Source: Planoprotostelium fungivorum (lineage: Eukaryota; Evosea; Variosea; Cavosteliida; Cavosteliaceae). Taken from it: 64,000 nt of DNA. Within the stretch, counting starts at the first letter, position 1, and each line of letters opens with the position of its first letter. The notes beneath the pieces were generated by a model. It was not told where the DNA came from. It saw nothing but the letters and a program-made list of their open reading frames with translations, and ran no database searches. The position numbers and the translations under genes are program-made. Shown here piece after piece: positions 23,004 through 35,464 of this stretch. Where the stretch lies: the NCBI GenBank assembly GCA_003024175.1, contig MDYQ01000419.1, positions 153,899 to 217,898 on the forward strand, in the 5' to 3' direction.

Positions 23004-24381
23004 TCACTCCTCTTTCAGATCTCCATCATCGTCCATCGCCGATTGACTGTAGCTATCTCCCAGTACCTCCCTAGATGATGAGATCGATGCACTGTAGTTG
23101 TAGCTTTGTGTGACAGATCGTATGGAAGCGGTGGAACGAACGTTATTTGTCACTTGGTTCTGATTGTATGATTTTCGAAAGAGAAGAACCCAAGCGACGA
23201 TGGGAATCGCGTCAGCAACTGAATCGTATCAGATGCGATGATCGATGATCATCTCGATCGTGACTGATGATGTTTGTGATGACAACTGTGATGATCGTGG
23301 TGATGATGAATTCGATACCTCGATTGAGAGATTGCATGAGGAGATACGTCTCCTTGAAAAACATCCAACGGTATTTGACCAATAAAACGTGATCGAATAC
23401 TTCCATGGAGAAGGAGATCCCCAACATGATGAGATAATTTGCGATCTGCACCACCGTCAATCAGCGAACGTCGATCATCGATCATCGATCACCCTCTTTC
23501 TCATCAGAACTGCCTCCGGTGATCGGAGAGGTTTCAATTGTGACCGCAAGTTGAGTCCGTAAATGATGGAGATGACCAAGAAGATGAAGAACCAACCGAA
23601 TGTGACGGTGTAAGAGATGGCATCGGCAGTGACGTCTGACATAGTGGCCTGAGAGAGGGAGCAGACAAATAGAGAGCCCCACACCGCCACGATGAGAACA
23701 TAGAGGATGGGTCTGAGGCGTTTTACGAAACGGCTGTCGCCGTCGGTGTTGATGTATTTACAGATCTCCATCCTGCGAGAAGTGAGTGATGGTGATTTGT
23801 GTGGATGGTCTGCACCAATAGAGGCAGACACCGAATCCAATAGATATCCACATGAAAACGATGGTGGAAGTCAAGACTCTGAACACTTTGACGGGGACGA
23901 TGCCTCTTATCCCATGAGGGTCTACGGCCATGGAAAGACACCGGACTGCATGTCTCGTATTAGATTCGGCCGTGTCGAAAGAGTCTCACGAAATGAGCTG
24001 ATGGAAGATAGGCTCAGGCCATACATTGCGATATTGCGTGCCCTCTGAGTGTCGGAGTTTAGAATGATCTTGACGATCTCGAAAGTTGGCCAGATGAAAA
24101 GAATTCCGAAGAGAGTCGTGCTGATGAACTGGTAGAGTGTAACGTAGCGCATCCAATGTTGATCTTCATTCCACATCTTCTGACATCGTTCTCCCTCCCA
24201 CAAGACTGGACATCCACAGAATTCTTCCTGCTTCCATCAATACCATTCGTATGGTTCTCTTCACCATCAGACCATCTTCATTCGATCTCCTACTCTTCAC
24301 ACCGTTCTGACACTCCAGTGACAAAGATGGTACGAGTAGGAGGCATAGAATGACGCATTCATAGGGTCCAAAGGACCTCAT
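23004..24381 (-). CDS. seven-span membrane protein, unknown receptor-like
   Basis: ATG 24379-24381, stop TGA 23004-23006, about seven exons, about 340 residues. A signal peptide (VILCLLLVPSLSL) precedes a short Cys-rich ectodomain (FCGCPVLWEGERC). Seven hydrophobic segments follow: YQFISTTLFGILFIWPTF, IAMYGLSLSSISS, LTSTIVFMWISIGFGVCLYW, ILYVLIVAVWGSLFVCSL, FGWFFIFLVISIIYGL, IANYLIMLGISFSM and AIPIVAWVLLF. The tail is Ser/Asp-rich (SYNYSASISSS). Layout is GPCR-like and also recalls the THH1/TOM1 type; no diagnostic motif was seen, so no family is claimed. Confidence 0.6.
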
Positions 24382-24752
24382 CCGATGATGCAGACGTCGT
24401 CGAATATATTTCTCTGACAGGGAAGTTTGCGCCCAATTTAATTACCTTTTCAATTTCATGGTAATCAACAGATTATCGACTCAGAAGGATGGGTACAATT
24501 GTAAGTAAGGTCGTACGACCTACCCGAACGGCCATATTGAGGTGGTGTAAGAACAATCGAACCGTTTCGTAATCAGCAAGAAGGGGTATCATCCATCAGT
24601 CACCGTACGGCGACGGGCAAGCTATGAATGTGGATTCAATTGTACAAACGTAACAGCGTCGTAGGTTGTAGATCGGAAATTTTGAAATTTTCCCGCCGGA
24701 GCGATTTTTTGAGTTGCGAATCCATCATCAACACAGAATCACCGTCACGCCA
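24382..24752. other. intergenic, divergent upstream regions
   Basis: Between the divergent seven-span gene and E2 gene starts. A plus-strand ORF near 24628 has no domain or splice partner. Nothing else was identified. Confidence 0.5.
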
Positions 24753-27333
24753 ATGCCAAGAATTCTTTCAGTCACGAATGAACTCGATATCGCTCCATCC
24801 GTTGAAGCTATCAAACGTATATCCACTGACATCAGAGAAGTTCTTATGAGTAATAATCCTCTGATGTGAGAAACATGGAAAGAGATGCATCCATTCTGAC
24901 AAAAATCGCAGTCACATTTTTCCTGACGAAGATGATGTAACGCATTTAGAAGCCCTCATCATCGGTGGGGGAATCACATTCCGAATCATTCCAATTGATC
25001 ACCTCTCAGGGCCTTCTCATACTCCTTATGCGGACGGATTCTTCCACTTTGGTGAGCTCGATGCCACCGTCTACAATCATTCACCGTCCATACAGATCTC
25101 GTCTTCCCCATCGATTATCCTTGGAAGCCACCGAGAGTCCAACTCATGACAACCGACAACGGTCGAGTGTCTTTCAATCCCAACTTATACGCCAATGGTA
25201 AAGTCTGCCTCAGCATCTTGGGCACATGGGAAGGTATCACATCCTCCACGTGCAACACTGAAGAGAACAGGTCCCGGATGGACGCAAGTTCAGACTCTCA
25301 ACTCTGTATTACTGTCCATCCAGTCTCTCATGAATCCACTTCCTTATTTCAACGAACCAGGTTACGAGGTGAGAGATCGATGACGATGATCATCTTGACA
25401 ACCTTCCGACTCGATTCAGCACACGAAGCCACCTGAAGAGGTGTTGATCATCTACAATGAGAAGATATCCTACCACACCTTGAAAGTCGCCGTGTGCGAC
25501 ATGATGGATCGCCCGACGTGTGATGACAAATTCAGAGTGAGACATCACCATCATCTTTCACTCATCAATTGCATCAGGAAGTGATGGACGATTGGTTCAT
25601 GATACACTATGAAGATTACGTGGAGCGGTGCTCTGTGGCCTCCGTCTCCGCTTACGGTAAATCTTCATCGTGTTCATTCATCGTTCGTCTCATCTGATCT
25701 CTTTTCAGGTGCAGAACCTTCTGCGTATGAGGTGGTGATGCAGTCTCTCCATCGCATCAAGGTGATCCGATGATGATGACGTCAAGTGACTTCATCACAG
25801 GGAGAAGTCACTTTACGTACGATAGAGCCTGAGCTACACTTGGAAGAGGTTTCGTTACGATGCGATACCGAGTTACCCAGGCCAGAGGTGTCTCGTTTGC
25901 ATGAGAAGATGGATGACACATCGACAGATCGATCTGGATCCCATCCTTCTAAACGATGAGCAGCTGGCTCTCTCTCTGCACGAAGAAGAGCTCGACAATA
26001 GCCGATACAGAGTGGGTCGATGTCCTCAATACAACCGATATTGACACGAACACAGGTGGCCTATCGTCTGACCGATCCCAGTCCTAATCGAGACAGTCCA
26101 TCGCGTCGCATCAAGATGTCTCTGTCTGAAATCTTGAACGTGAGAGGGTTCACATCCATTCTTATCATCATCTGATCTCACACAGACGTCATCTGATTCG
26201 GTCCATGCTTCATCATTCACATCAGACGTATACAGCTGTCTATGCTGCAGGTCTATATCTGAGCGCTACGTCATCCTTCCTGCCTGTAAATCAACCCACA
26301 CGCTATGTCCATCCTGTGCAGAGCGCATGCTGGTGTCTGATGTAGAAGATGTCTCGTCGAAAACGAGAAGAGAGCCCACGAGAAAGACGGAGGGTCTATA
26401 CCTCACCATCACATGTCCCCTGTGTCGATCGGTCTCGCATGTTTCCGAGAGACACAAACTGAGACCTCTTTACAACGATGGAGGAGCGGGAGATCACATG
26501 TGTGATGAACACAGAGAGGTGATGGAGCGCCGCGATGGTGATTGATGGAACGTAGGAATTCTGTATGTTCTGTTTGGATTGTGCCTCGCCTGTCTGTTTC
26601 ACTTGCATGAAGAAGCATCATCTGACACACGATTGTGAACCATTAGACATCGCACCATCTCGCATCCGATCGACCATCGTCCCCCGATGGAGACGGACGT
26701 TAGAACAGAAACAAGGTGTCCAATTGCATCTTTGAATCATCCGCATCTGATTGCATCTTTAGACGAGACGAAACGGGCGCAGGCCATCATGCAAGAGAGA
26801 CAGATCCACGTGAAAGATTCGAAGAAGGCAGCCGAATCTTCTCTTCGCGAACAATTTAAAGAACTAAGGAGGTATCTCGATGAGAAAGAGAAGATCATCT
26901 TGGCCGGCATGGAAGAAGCGGAGAAGTCATCCGAAGACAAGATTGAGAGGGAGATGTCTCGTCTGCAGAAGAAATCGAAGGAGATGGATGGGATCTTACG
27001 CACCATCGATGATCTCGATGGAGATGGAACAGAGGTGATGATCTCCATGGTAATGTGATGACGTCACGTGACCATTCGCAGCTCTTGCGAAAGACCGAAA
27101 GATGCGACTGGAACATGACGGAGTGTCTGCATGACCCTGCCGGTTTCAACAGCAGACCAGACATGTTCAAGGTGCATCGACCAACGTCACCGTGTGTCAT
27201 GTCTGAACGATAGAAGGTACCCCACATGTCTCTGGCTACAGTTGTGGACGCCGTCAAGTTTCTGAAGTATCCACCGGACTACCAATTCCGTGGCTCTTTT
27301 TCGGGGGCAGTGTATAATGCAGGGACAGAATAA
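24753..27333 (+). CDS. UBE2Z-like E2 fused to UIM, RING, B-box and coiled coil
   Basis: ATG 24753, stop TAA 27331-27333, about 17 exons, about 680 residues. (1) A class-Z E2 domain: [40 protein letters not shown] with the catalytic Cys codon at 25206-25208, and [18 protein letters not shown], then the C-terminal extension typical of UBE2Z. (2) A UIM-like helix, [13 protein letters not shown], at about 25957-26000. (3) A RING finger at about 26236-26430: [19 protein letters not shown], with a long insert before the last pair. (4) A B-box at about 26500-26640: CDEH, CMFCLDC, CFTC, HHLTHDC. (5) A charged coiled coil at about 26755-27020. The E2-to-UIM and UIM-to-RING joins use phase-0 GT-AG introns. 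The alternative is two genes overlapping at ATGA near 25956. Confidence 0.65.
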
Positions 27334-27494
27334 ACCGAAGAGCTTGACACGACAGGATGGACACGTGACAGTTTGTTGTGTGACACGATCTCTATGCGCG
27401 TCTTATAGACAAACATTATTTATACCAACACAAATGATCATCGGAGCATCGAACAAGATTCTATGCAACGGAAAGAATCCTTACTATAGGCATT

Positions 27495-27724
27495 TCACTC
27501 TGCAGCGTCCAGTTGTTGCTGCAAGAATTCCACCAAAGAGGAATTCCATTGTTCCTGGCGCTGCAAGTGAAATGTCCTACCTATGTGGTCCTCAACTCAC
27601 TGGTGATTTTTGAAACATCTCTCACTGATGCCTGAGGCAGCGTGAACGATGCGGCGAACAACAGAATAGGCTCTGTCACCACGGACTGGTATCCGATTCG
27701 ACGGTAACAGAGAAATTCTTTCAT
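27495..27724 (-). CDS. small unknown protein
   Basis: ATG 27722-27724, stop TGA 27495-27497, two exons joined by a phase-0 GT-AG intron. The product (about 50-60 residues) begins MKEFLCYRRIGYQSVVTEP, has a hydrophobic middle ILLFAASFTLP, and ends in a helix SLVEFLQQQLDAAE. An upstream exon may extend it (frame reads ADQIESS before the Met). The family is unknown. The continuous good frame across the splice supports a real gene. It is divergent from the next gene, whose start is about 30 bp away. Confidence 0.4.
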
Positions 27725-27755
27725 TGAAGACTCAATCTGATCTGCAAATGCAAGC

Positions 27756-28307
27756 ATGCATCGAGAGCAGCCATTTGCTCACATTGACATACACTCCTTA
27801 CAGTTGAACTTTGACCTGAAGAATGCTGAAGGTAAGTTGCTGACTGTCGTCGGCCAGAACTGGTGAGTGTAGATGGATGACCTCGACTAAGACGACGCAG
27901 GACGGGCCTGAGCAGAGAGGTAAGATGCGGATGCTACAGAAGGTTGACGGATGAAAGCTGTACAAGGATAAACCACAGTATCTCGTCAAGTACAATGCCA
28001 GAGAGGAAGGACTACCTCCGCTCGAAGTAGAGCAGAAAGCCATTGTCTTGGCTACGGCAATCAACATAAACCACGACTACTTCTATTCGTATGTTCTCAC
28101 AATCGTGAAAGACTGAGGATGCACAGGCGCCACGACAGCGATTTTGATGAGGATACATATGAAGAACTTCTTGATGACACAGTTTCAGCTGTGAAACAAG
28201 TTGCACGAAAGCAAAGAATTCGGCGAAAGCGAAGGGTAGAACAAGGAAACAGAGAAGGACAAGAGGGGGACAGTGACTCCTGTGATTGTTCATCCTCTGA
28301 CGATTAA
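27756..28307 (+). CDS. hypothetical protein with basic/acidic tail
   Basis: Probable start ATG 27756 (MHREQPFAHIDIHSLQLNFD), stop TAA 28305-28307. A middle exon (about 27961-28088) reads LYKDKPQYLVKYNAREEGLP and continues VEQKAIVLATAININHDYF. It is joined by a GT-AG intron to a last exon with an acidic patch (DSDFDEDTYEELLDD), a basic stretch (RKQRIRRKRR) and a Ser/Asp end. The splice between the first and middle exons (27831-27960) is not resolved. No family was recognised. Confidence 0.45.
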
Positions 28308-28355
28308 AATCGCCGTCTTATTTATAACGAAATAAAATGGGTGTAGATCAGACAC

Positions 28356-29873
<1,518 letters not shown>

Positions 29874-29933
29874 GACCACCGATTTGAATGAAAGAATAAA
29901 AAAGCGAAAGGATTACACATTCTGTTGTATTTT

Positions 29934-32409
29934 TCATTGCTCTTGCGCGGCCTGCGGCTCTTCCGAGTGAAATCGAATCGGTTCGCTGGGCTGGTTTTCA
30001 GCGTGTTGTTCTTGTTCTTGTTCTTGCTCTTGCGTCTGTTCTGGTTGCTCATCATCCGATGACGAGGAAGAGGAAGACGATGAAGAAGAGGAAGATTCCT
30101 TTGGTATGAGAGGTTTGGAGAAGAGATTGGATTCGGAGTCCATCTGCACGATAGGGGGTGGAGGACTGTGATACATCGGAGGAGGTGTGGGAGGATTCTG
30201 CACCGAATGGTTCAATATCTTCTGTGAGATGTTGGGTTGAAAGCTCATCGATGCCGGTTGAGTTGTGAGGATGATCTCGGTGTGTTCCTGCGATCACGAT
30301 GAGCAACAGAGTCAACATGCAGATAATCTCACTGGTCTTTGATAGACGGGGAAAGAATTACTGTTGGACGATGTGTTGATGGGCTGCACGCGGGTGAGCT
30401 TCGTGATGTCATCCGCGATCGACATCACCCGCATCTCGTAAATGGTGTAGGAATTTGGATTCGTTCTGGCAGTGGTGGGACCTTCCTCGATGTAAGAAGT
30501 CCCCGGTAAGACTCTCCTTCCATGTGTGGAGTCCTTTCTCCATCGTTTCGCAGCCAGAAGCGTCAGAATCGTCGTGGGAATCAATAAGACACCCAGAGCT
30601 AAAAAGCTCATCTCTACGTTATTCAAGCCTCCCCTGAGATGAATGAGTCGATTCACATTGCGAAGTACGCTCACTCTAGATCCTCACAGACTACGCCAGA
30701 GAAGTCGGATATGAGAGGACCGAACAGGTTGGAGCAGTTTAAGAGGGGATACACCTCGGTGATGAGAATGTTCTCGTACAGATTGAAATATCGCAAATTG
30801 ACGACGGTCGTATTCGAGATGTCTTTCAGTCTGGGCTCATTACAGGTGGTAGCGCACTCTCTGACTGTCGTATTGTGTGGAATGGGCAGAGGGTCCGTGA
30901 TGGTCTGTCGATGGTAAGTTTCATGAGATGAAACTCAATCACGCTCACAATATTTGGACTGGCTTCTATACTGTCTTGAGTGCAGTTGTTCAACGCGATG
31001 TCGATACAAGTTCGTGAAGTAGCTGCCGTGGGGTCACGCTGACAGATTTCTTTCAAACTGTCACAAGCGGATGAGATGGCCTGGTTGATACCCTTATCGA
31101 TCTGGTCGAAATTAGATCTGACACCGGTACGGTGAATTCATGGTATCACCTGTTGACGAATGCTATCGAAGGTGGGATTCTTACAATTAACCAGAGGGAG
31201 TAGATTCTCAAAGAAAGATTCCGTGTTGACAGTATTGTTGGGATTGTGAGTGTTGTATTCCCATATTTCTGAAGAAGCACGTCAGAGGGCGAATTATGAA
31301 TGAAATCACTCACTTATCTCCGAACAAGTGTCCGTCATGACGATGAGAAGAGGGTATTGTAAGAGGAAGACCATCCAGATCAACAGACTGACCCAGAACA
31401 TCAAGAGTGCAGCGCTGATTCACATTTAACTCTTAATATGAATTAATCTCTCACCAGAAAGTGATCTTCCAACGATTGAACACGCCACCCAGGATAGCGA
31501 TGATGGTGATGAAGGCAGGTATGAGCAATACAACGATGTAGATCGGTTTTCTGATGTTATCCGCGTACGAGATCTGCTTCTGTGCTGAATTACCTTGGTC
31601 CACGAAGTTTGTGATCTGAGAGAAGACATCGGATACACTCGAATTCGAGCTGGCAGTGTAAGGAATCTGTTGCAATTTATCGACGATGCTGTTGGCCTGA
31701 CGATATATCAGAGGGGAAGAGAAGAGGTGAGCTCACTCTTTGTGTGACGTTGGCGGCAAAGTTAATGATGACATTACCAGGACCGAGGATTCCACTCGAT
31801 AATTGAGAGTTTCCGGTGAAGCCTGGAATCAAGACGACTCTGTAGATGATGAGTGAATGACAATGTCCAACGTGATTAGACACACCCCAATGCGATGCAC
31901 ATGAGAACCACTCCAATCTTGACGATCCACACGGAGAAGGTGTTGTAGCCCAAAAATTGCCATCCGTCGGGTACACACACTCTCTTGCAGCATTTCTGAC
32001 CGTAACAGACGTTCTTCGGTGTGCGTTCCATACCACCGAAACAGTTGCAGCAGCATCTTCCAAAACAGAAGACCCAGAATGCGACACCAGTGACGATGGT
32101 CATAGCCGCCGGAGGAATCATCATGTAAGCCAACGCCTGCAACGCATCATCCACACGCGATTCCATCCGAATCATCTTCACCTCCACATAGCCAAAGTAG
32201 TCGCAGTTTCCCTCCGCATCAGCGGAGCACAAGCGAGCACTGACTCTTCCCTTGTTAAATGTGGGTCGCGTTGCTGTTGCGGGCACCACATTGATGAGAC
32301 CCAAAACATCTCTCGACGTGCTGATGGTAGCCTCCGACTCACCATCGAACACTCCGAGGTAAAATGCCGACACAGCGATGAGAAACAGAGCAGTGATGAT
32401 GCTCTTCAT
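29934..32409 (-). CDS. tweety/prominin-like multi-pass membrane protein A
   Basis: ATG 32407-32409, stop near 29934, about 12 exons, about 680 residues. A signal/anchor (SIITALFLIAVSAFYLGVF) precedes a short ectodomain, a TM segment leading to a Cys cluster GRCCCNCFGG...CYGQKCCKRVC, another TM (IVKIGVVLMCIALG), an ectodomain, TM IYIVVLLIPAFITIIAILGG, TM LLIWMVFLLQYPLLIV, a large N-glycosylated Cys-containing ectodomain (CATTCN, CIDIALNNC), and a last TM FLALGVLLIPTTILTLLAA. The cytoplasmic tail has PTPPPMYHSPPPP (PPxY), poly-Ser and EQEQ repeats. Topology with PPxY tail recalls tweety chloride-channel/prominin proteins, but homology is unproven. It is a clear paralogue of the gene at 46361-48854. 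Confidence 0.6.
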
Positions 32410-32828
32410 CGTGGGCTCTTGGTCGGATTGGATGTTTTCTGGGCAGAGAGATAGGCTATATTTACGACGCCTTAGGTGGGGTAAGGCTTTACAACGCAAG
32501 CTCATCCCACGATTCTGCAGAATCTCCAAAAGTAGAACCAAAGTCGATCATTCTGTGCGCTGAATGTCTCTGCTGAGAAGGGATCTCTGTATCAATGTGT
32601 CTATTATATTGAATCCTCAATGTATCATTCGCGTCGTACGATGGTAACTTGAGTTATTCTGCTTTATTGTGACACCAGTTTTGGTCAGAGTGTTAGTCAA
32701 CCCAGAAGAGTTGGTTTTGCTGCTCAAACAGCATTACGGCATTTTGTGAGGTGTCCAACTACATCAGTCACGTGAGATCACGTGAGCGACGACACAAAAA
32801 CCACATCAGCAAACACAAGCGCATCATC

Positions 32829-33526
32829 ATGAACGTTCTTACGAGGGGATTATTCACTCGAACTTCACGCTCCACATCTCAGCTTCGAAAGACCTCGGTC
32901 ATTCCAGCACGGCGCAGTCATTCTAATCCCATTGTCGGCCCCAATCAACCCAAGACGACCATTCAGGTCAATTGTGTAGGAAATGGATGTACCACGAATA
33001 TAACTGGAACCAAAGGGATGGGAGCAGCTCACACAATCATCCTCGATGAACCCAAATCATTGGGAGGACGAGACACTGGACCCAGCCCTTTGGAAGCTTT
33101 GTTGGGATCTTTAGCAGGATGTGAACAGGCAACCGCACGTGAGATCGTTTCTACGCAGTACTTACGCTCATCATGTTGCAGATCTTGTGGCTAAGAGGAT
33201 GTCTATGGAGGTGAAGCAGATGGAATATGATATATCTGGAGATTACAACCCTGGTGCCATCCGTGGAAGGTGGTCATGCATTGCCCACATTTTTCCTAAT
33301 GAAGTCGACAGAGGTGACTTCCCCACCCATTTTCACACCATCCGAATGAAAGTGCACGTGACCACCGATGACACACAAGAGAGGGTCCAACAGCTGAAGG
33401 AGGAGGTGACCTCATGCTCGACACGTAACATGCCCTGAAGACAAACAGGTAGAGAGACTGTGTCCTGTGGCAAGTCTCATCCACGCTGCTAAAGTTGACG
33501 TGCAGTCTGAATGGATTAAGAAATAA
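32829..33526 (+). CDS. OsmC/Ohr-family protein, probably mitochondrial
   Basis: ATG 32829, stop TAA 33524-33526, three exons. The N-terminus (MNVLTRGLFTRTSRSTSQLR) is basic and Ser/Thr-rich with no acids, a likely mitochondrial presequence. The OsmC fold shows as SLGGRDTGPSPLEALLGSLAG followed by C (first redox Cys), VKQMEYDISGDYN, and VERLCPVASLIHAA (second Cys). This is the two-Cys pattern of peroxide-reducing OsmC proteins. Predicted role: thiol-dependent reduction of organic hydroperoxides. An earlier in-frame ATG (32751) is possible but gives a weaker presequence. Confidence 0.85.
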
Positions 33527-33609
33527 AAGTCGATTTATCACAATATCACATCATCACGGACATCATCTTCCATCTCTTAAAATCATCGACAAATCGAAGA
33601 GGTGAACAT

Positions 33610-34910
33610 CTATTCGGTTGGAAAGTTTGTTATGTGGCTCATCAAGATGCCGCCTGCAGTCGCCACGTTGAGTGACTCGATGCCTGAGTTCATCATGGGG
33701 ACCGACAGGTCGATCGACCCTTCTATGTCACGAGTGAGTCCTCTGGCTTCGTTGCTGAGAACGAGAGCGTAACCTCTGGGAGGCCTCTTTCTGCTCATCA
33801 GATCTCGTCTGACCTTGTCAAAAGACTCTCCTGAAGAGATGTTAGAGTCGAGTGGTCGCGTTCCATGATGATGGTGAGGTCGATGGTGGTGACGATCGTG
33901 ATGATGATGTGATGGATTCATGATCACCTGTAGGTGCTGCCGTGAGAGGTTGTAAGTTGGAAGTCAACATCAACTTTTTCAGATCGACCCAGTTGCCATT
34001 CTGAAACGTATCAGCGACAAAAAATGGTTTAGAGTTTCACCTGCACTGGTATGTGGAAGACAGCAGCCCTGGAGGCCCTCATGGCTTTGTCATTAAGAGG
34101 ATCACATGAATTCTTCAAGACGAAGACACCATCCCATCCTAGCCCAGCGGCTGTTCTGATGAGAGTGCCGATGTTGCCTGGGTCTTGCACCTGTGGATCG
34201 TTCAGATGATTGGATTTTTGAGATGTGATGATTGACCTCGTCGATAACTAAAATCCATTTCTTGCCGTCAAGAATAGAAACGGGTGGTTCATAATCAGTT
34301 CCAGGTACACTGAGACTCACATTAGACATCTGCTTGAGATGGATGGTGACTCACTTGGCCTTGTAGAATTGGTAAGAGGAAGGCAATGGAAAAGAGGCAA
34401 CGACACCCATGGGTGTGTCTGTTCCACTCAATTTTCTCATGACGTTGTCTGGCACCGATATGAGATCAGTATCAAAGAGTTTGTATTTGTCTCTGATGGC
34501 GATCAGACGATTCATCTCTTCTTCTTCTTTCATGGTCTCAGGTTGTTGTTCGATCTGTTTCACATCAGGCCCGAACATCAAGATCACATCACCTCGTCAA
34601 TGTCCTCTCCATCATCAATTCTTTCTATAGCGCTCTCTGCTATTAATCCTCTCTCATATATCTTTCCTTCTCTCATTTTCTTCAATAATCTCTCCTTCGG
34701 TCCACTGGTAAATAGAAAGTTGGGGCCTAGTATGAGTTTCGCTGGTAGATGCCCATGTCGAATCAGATCGAAGACCATGGAAGGTCCCTCTGTCACTACC
34801 AATCCATTCTTCCTTCGAAATGCAGACTGCTCTCTCAACCTCACGATGGCCTTGACGGTTCCATTGTCCTCAGTCAGAATCCTCCTCAACTGTCCAGCTG
34901 CGCGCTGCAT
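33610..34910 (-). CDS. SpoU-type rRNA 2'-O-methyltransferase (MRM3-like)
   Basis: ATG 34908-34910, stop TAG 33610-33612, about seven exons. An N-terminal substrate-binding domain (VVTEGPSMVFDLI) precedes the SPOUT knot: DEVQDPGNIGTLIRTAAGLG (motif 1), LVLSNEARGLT (motif 2) and VPMMNSGIESLNVATAG (motif 3, AdoMet-binding trefoil knot). Motif content matches MRM3/RNMTL1 and bacterial TrmH/RlmB. Likely modifies large-subunit mitochondrial rRNA. An intron near 33900 is largely ATGATG/CATCATC repeats. Confidence 0.85.
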
Positions 34911-34967
34911 GATGCTGGATGGAATGGTTTGCGATGATCGTGATGTGATCTGAGCGTTCTGATCACA

Positions 34968-35391
34968 ATGTCGACACCGGATGATGCGACACTCTCTTGC
35001 CGCTTCTTCTATCTTGCAGCCCGAAAGACCTGCATCTAGTAGCTGTTCGTGTCACAGACAATTTCATCTTACAATGGTGTCCACAGACCTTCAGAGTTCA
35101 TAGCCCTGGGAACTTACGAGTTCCACCTCACACAGTCGTGTGTATGACCGGAAGCTGACTACCACCAATGGTTCCACCTTCTTAACAGTCTCCTCAGAGT
35201 CTGCACCCTCTCCTCTCTCAATTCATTCTATAGAAGATATAATAGATCCTTGCGGGCTGTCAAAAGTCGCCAGCATTGAGCGATCTAGAACCGGCTTGTT
35301 TTTCAGCTCCCCTTTCTTCCGTTTCAAATATATTCCAAACATCCTGGGCCGATCAGCATCAGAGCCCTTTGGATTGGCGGAAAGAGCGTAG
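34968..35391 (+). CDS. uncertain small protein
   Basis: A three-exon plus-strand model from ATG 34968 (MSTPDDATLSCRFFYLAARK) through YPSEFIALGTYEFHLTQ to a Ser/Pro-rich last exon ending PFGLAERA, stop TAG 35389-35391. All introns are GT-AG and in frame. No domain was recognised. The antisense frame (35223-35471) is also open and protein-like, so strand is not certain. Confidence 0.3.
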
Positions 35392-35464
35392 AAACAGACA
35401 AGAAACAATCGAACATTGAATAGTTGGACATTGTTGATAGTATCAACTGTTGTCAATCCATCGA

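Noticed and set aside
25956-26110. Overlapping gene start (ATGA, Met-Ser-Ser-Trp) downstream of the E2 stop
   Set aside because: The alternative splice frame gives a UIM helix and runs on into the RING exons, while the ATGA frame meets no domain. Kept as the main rival model for the fusion.
31957-32454. 165-residue plus-strand ORF
   Set aside because: Antisense to the Cys-cluster exons of tweety-like protein A, which are conserved in the paralogue.
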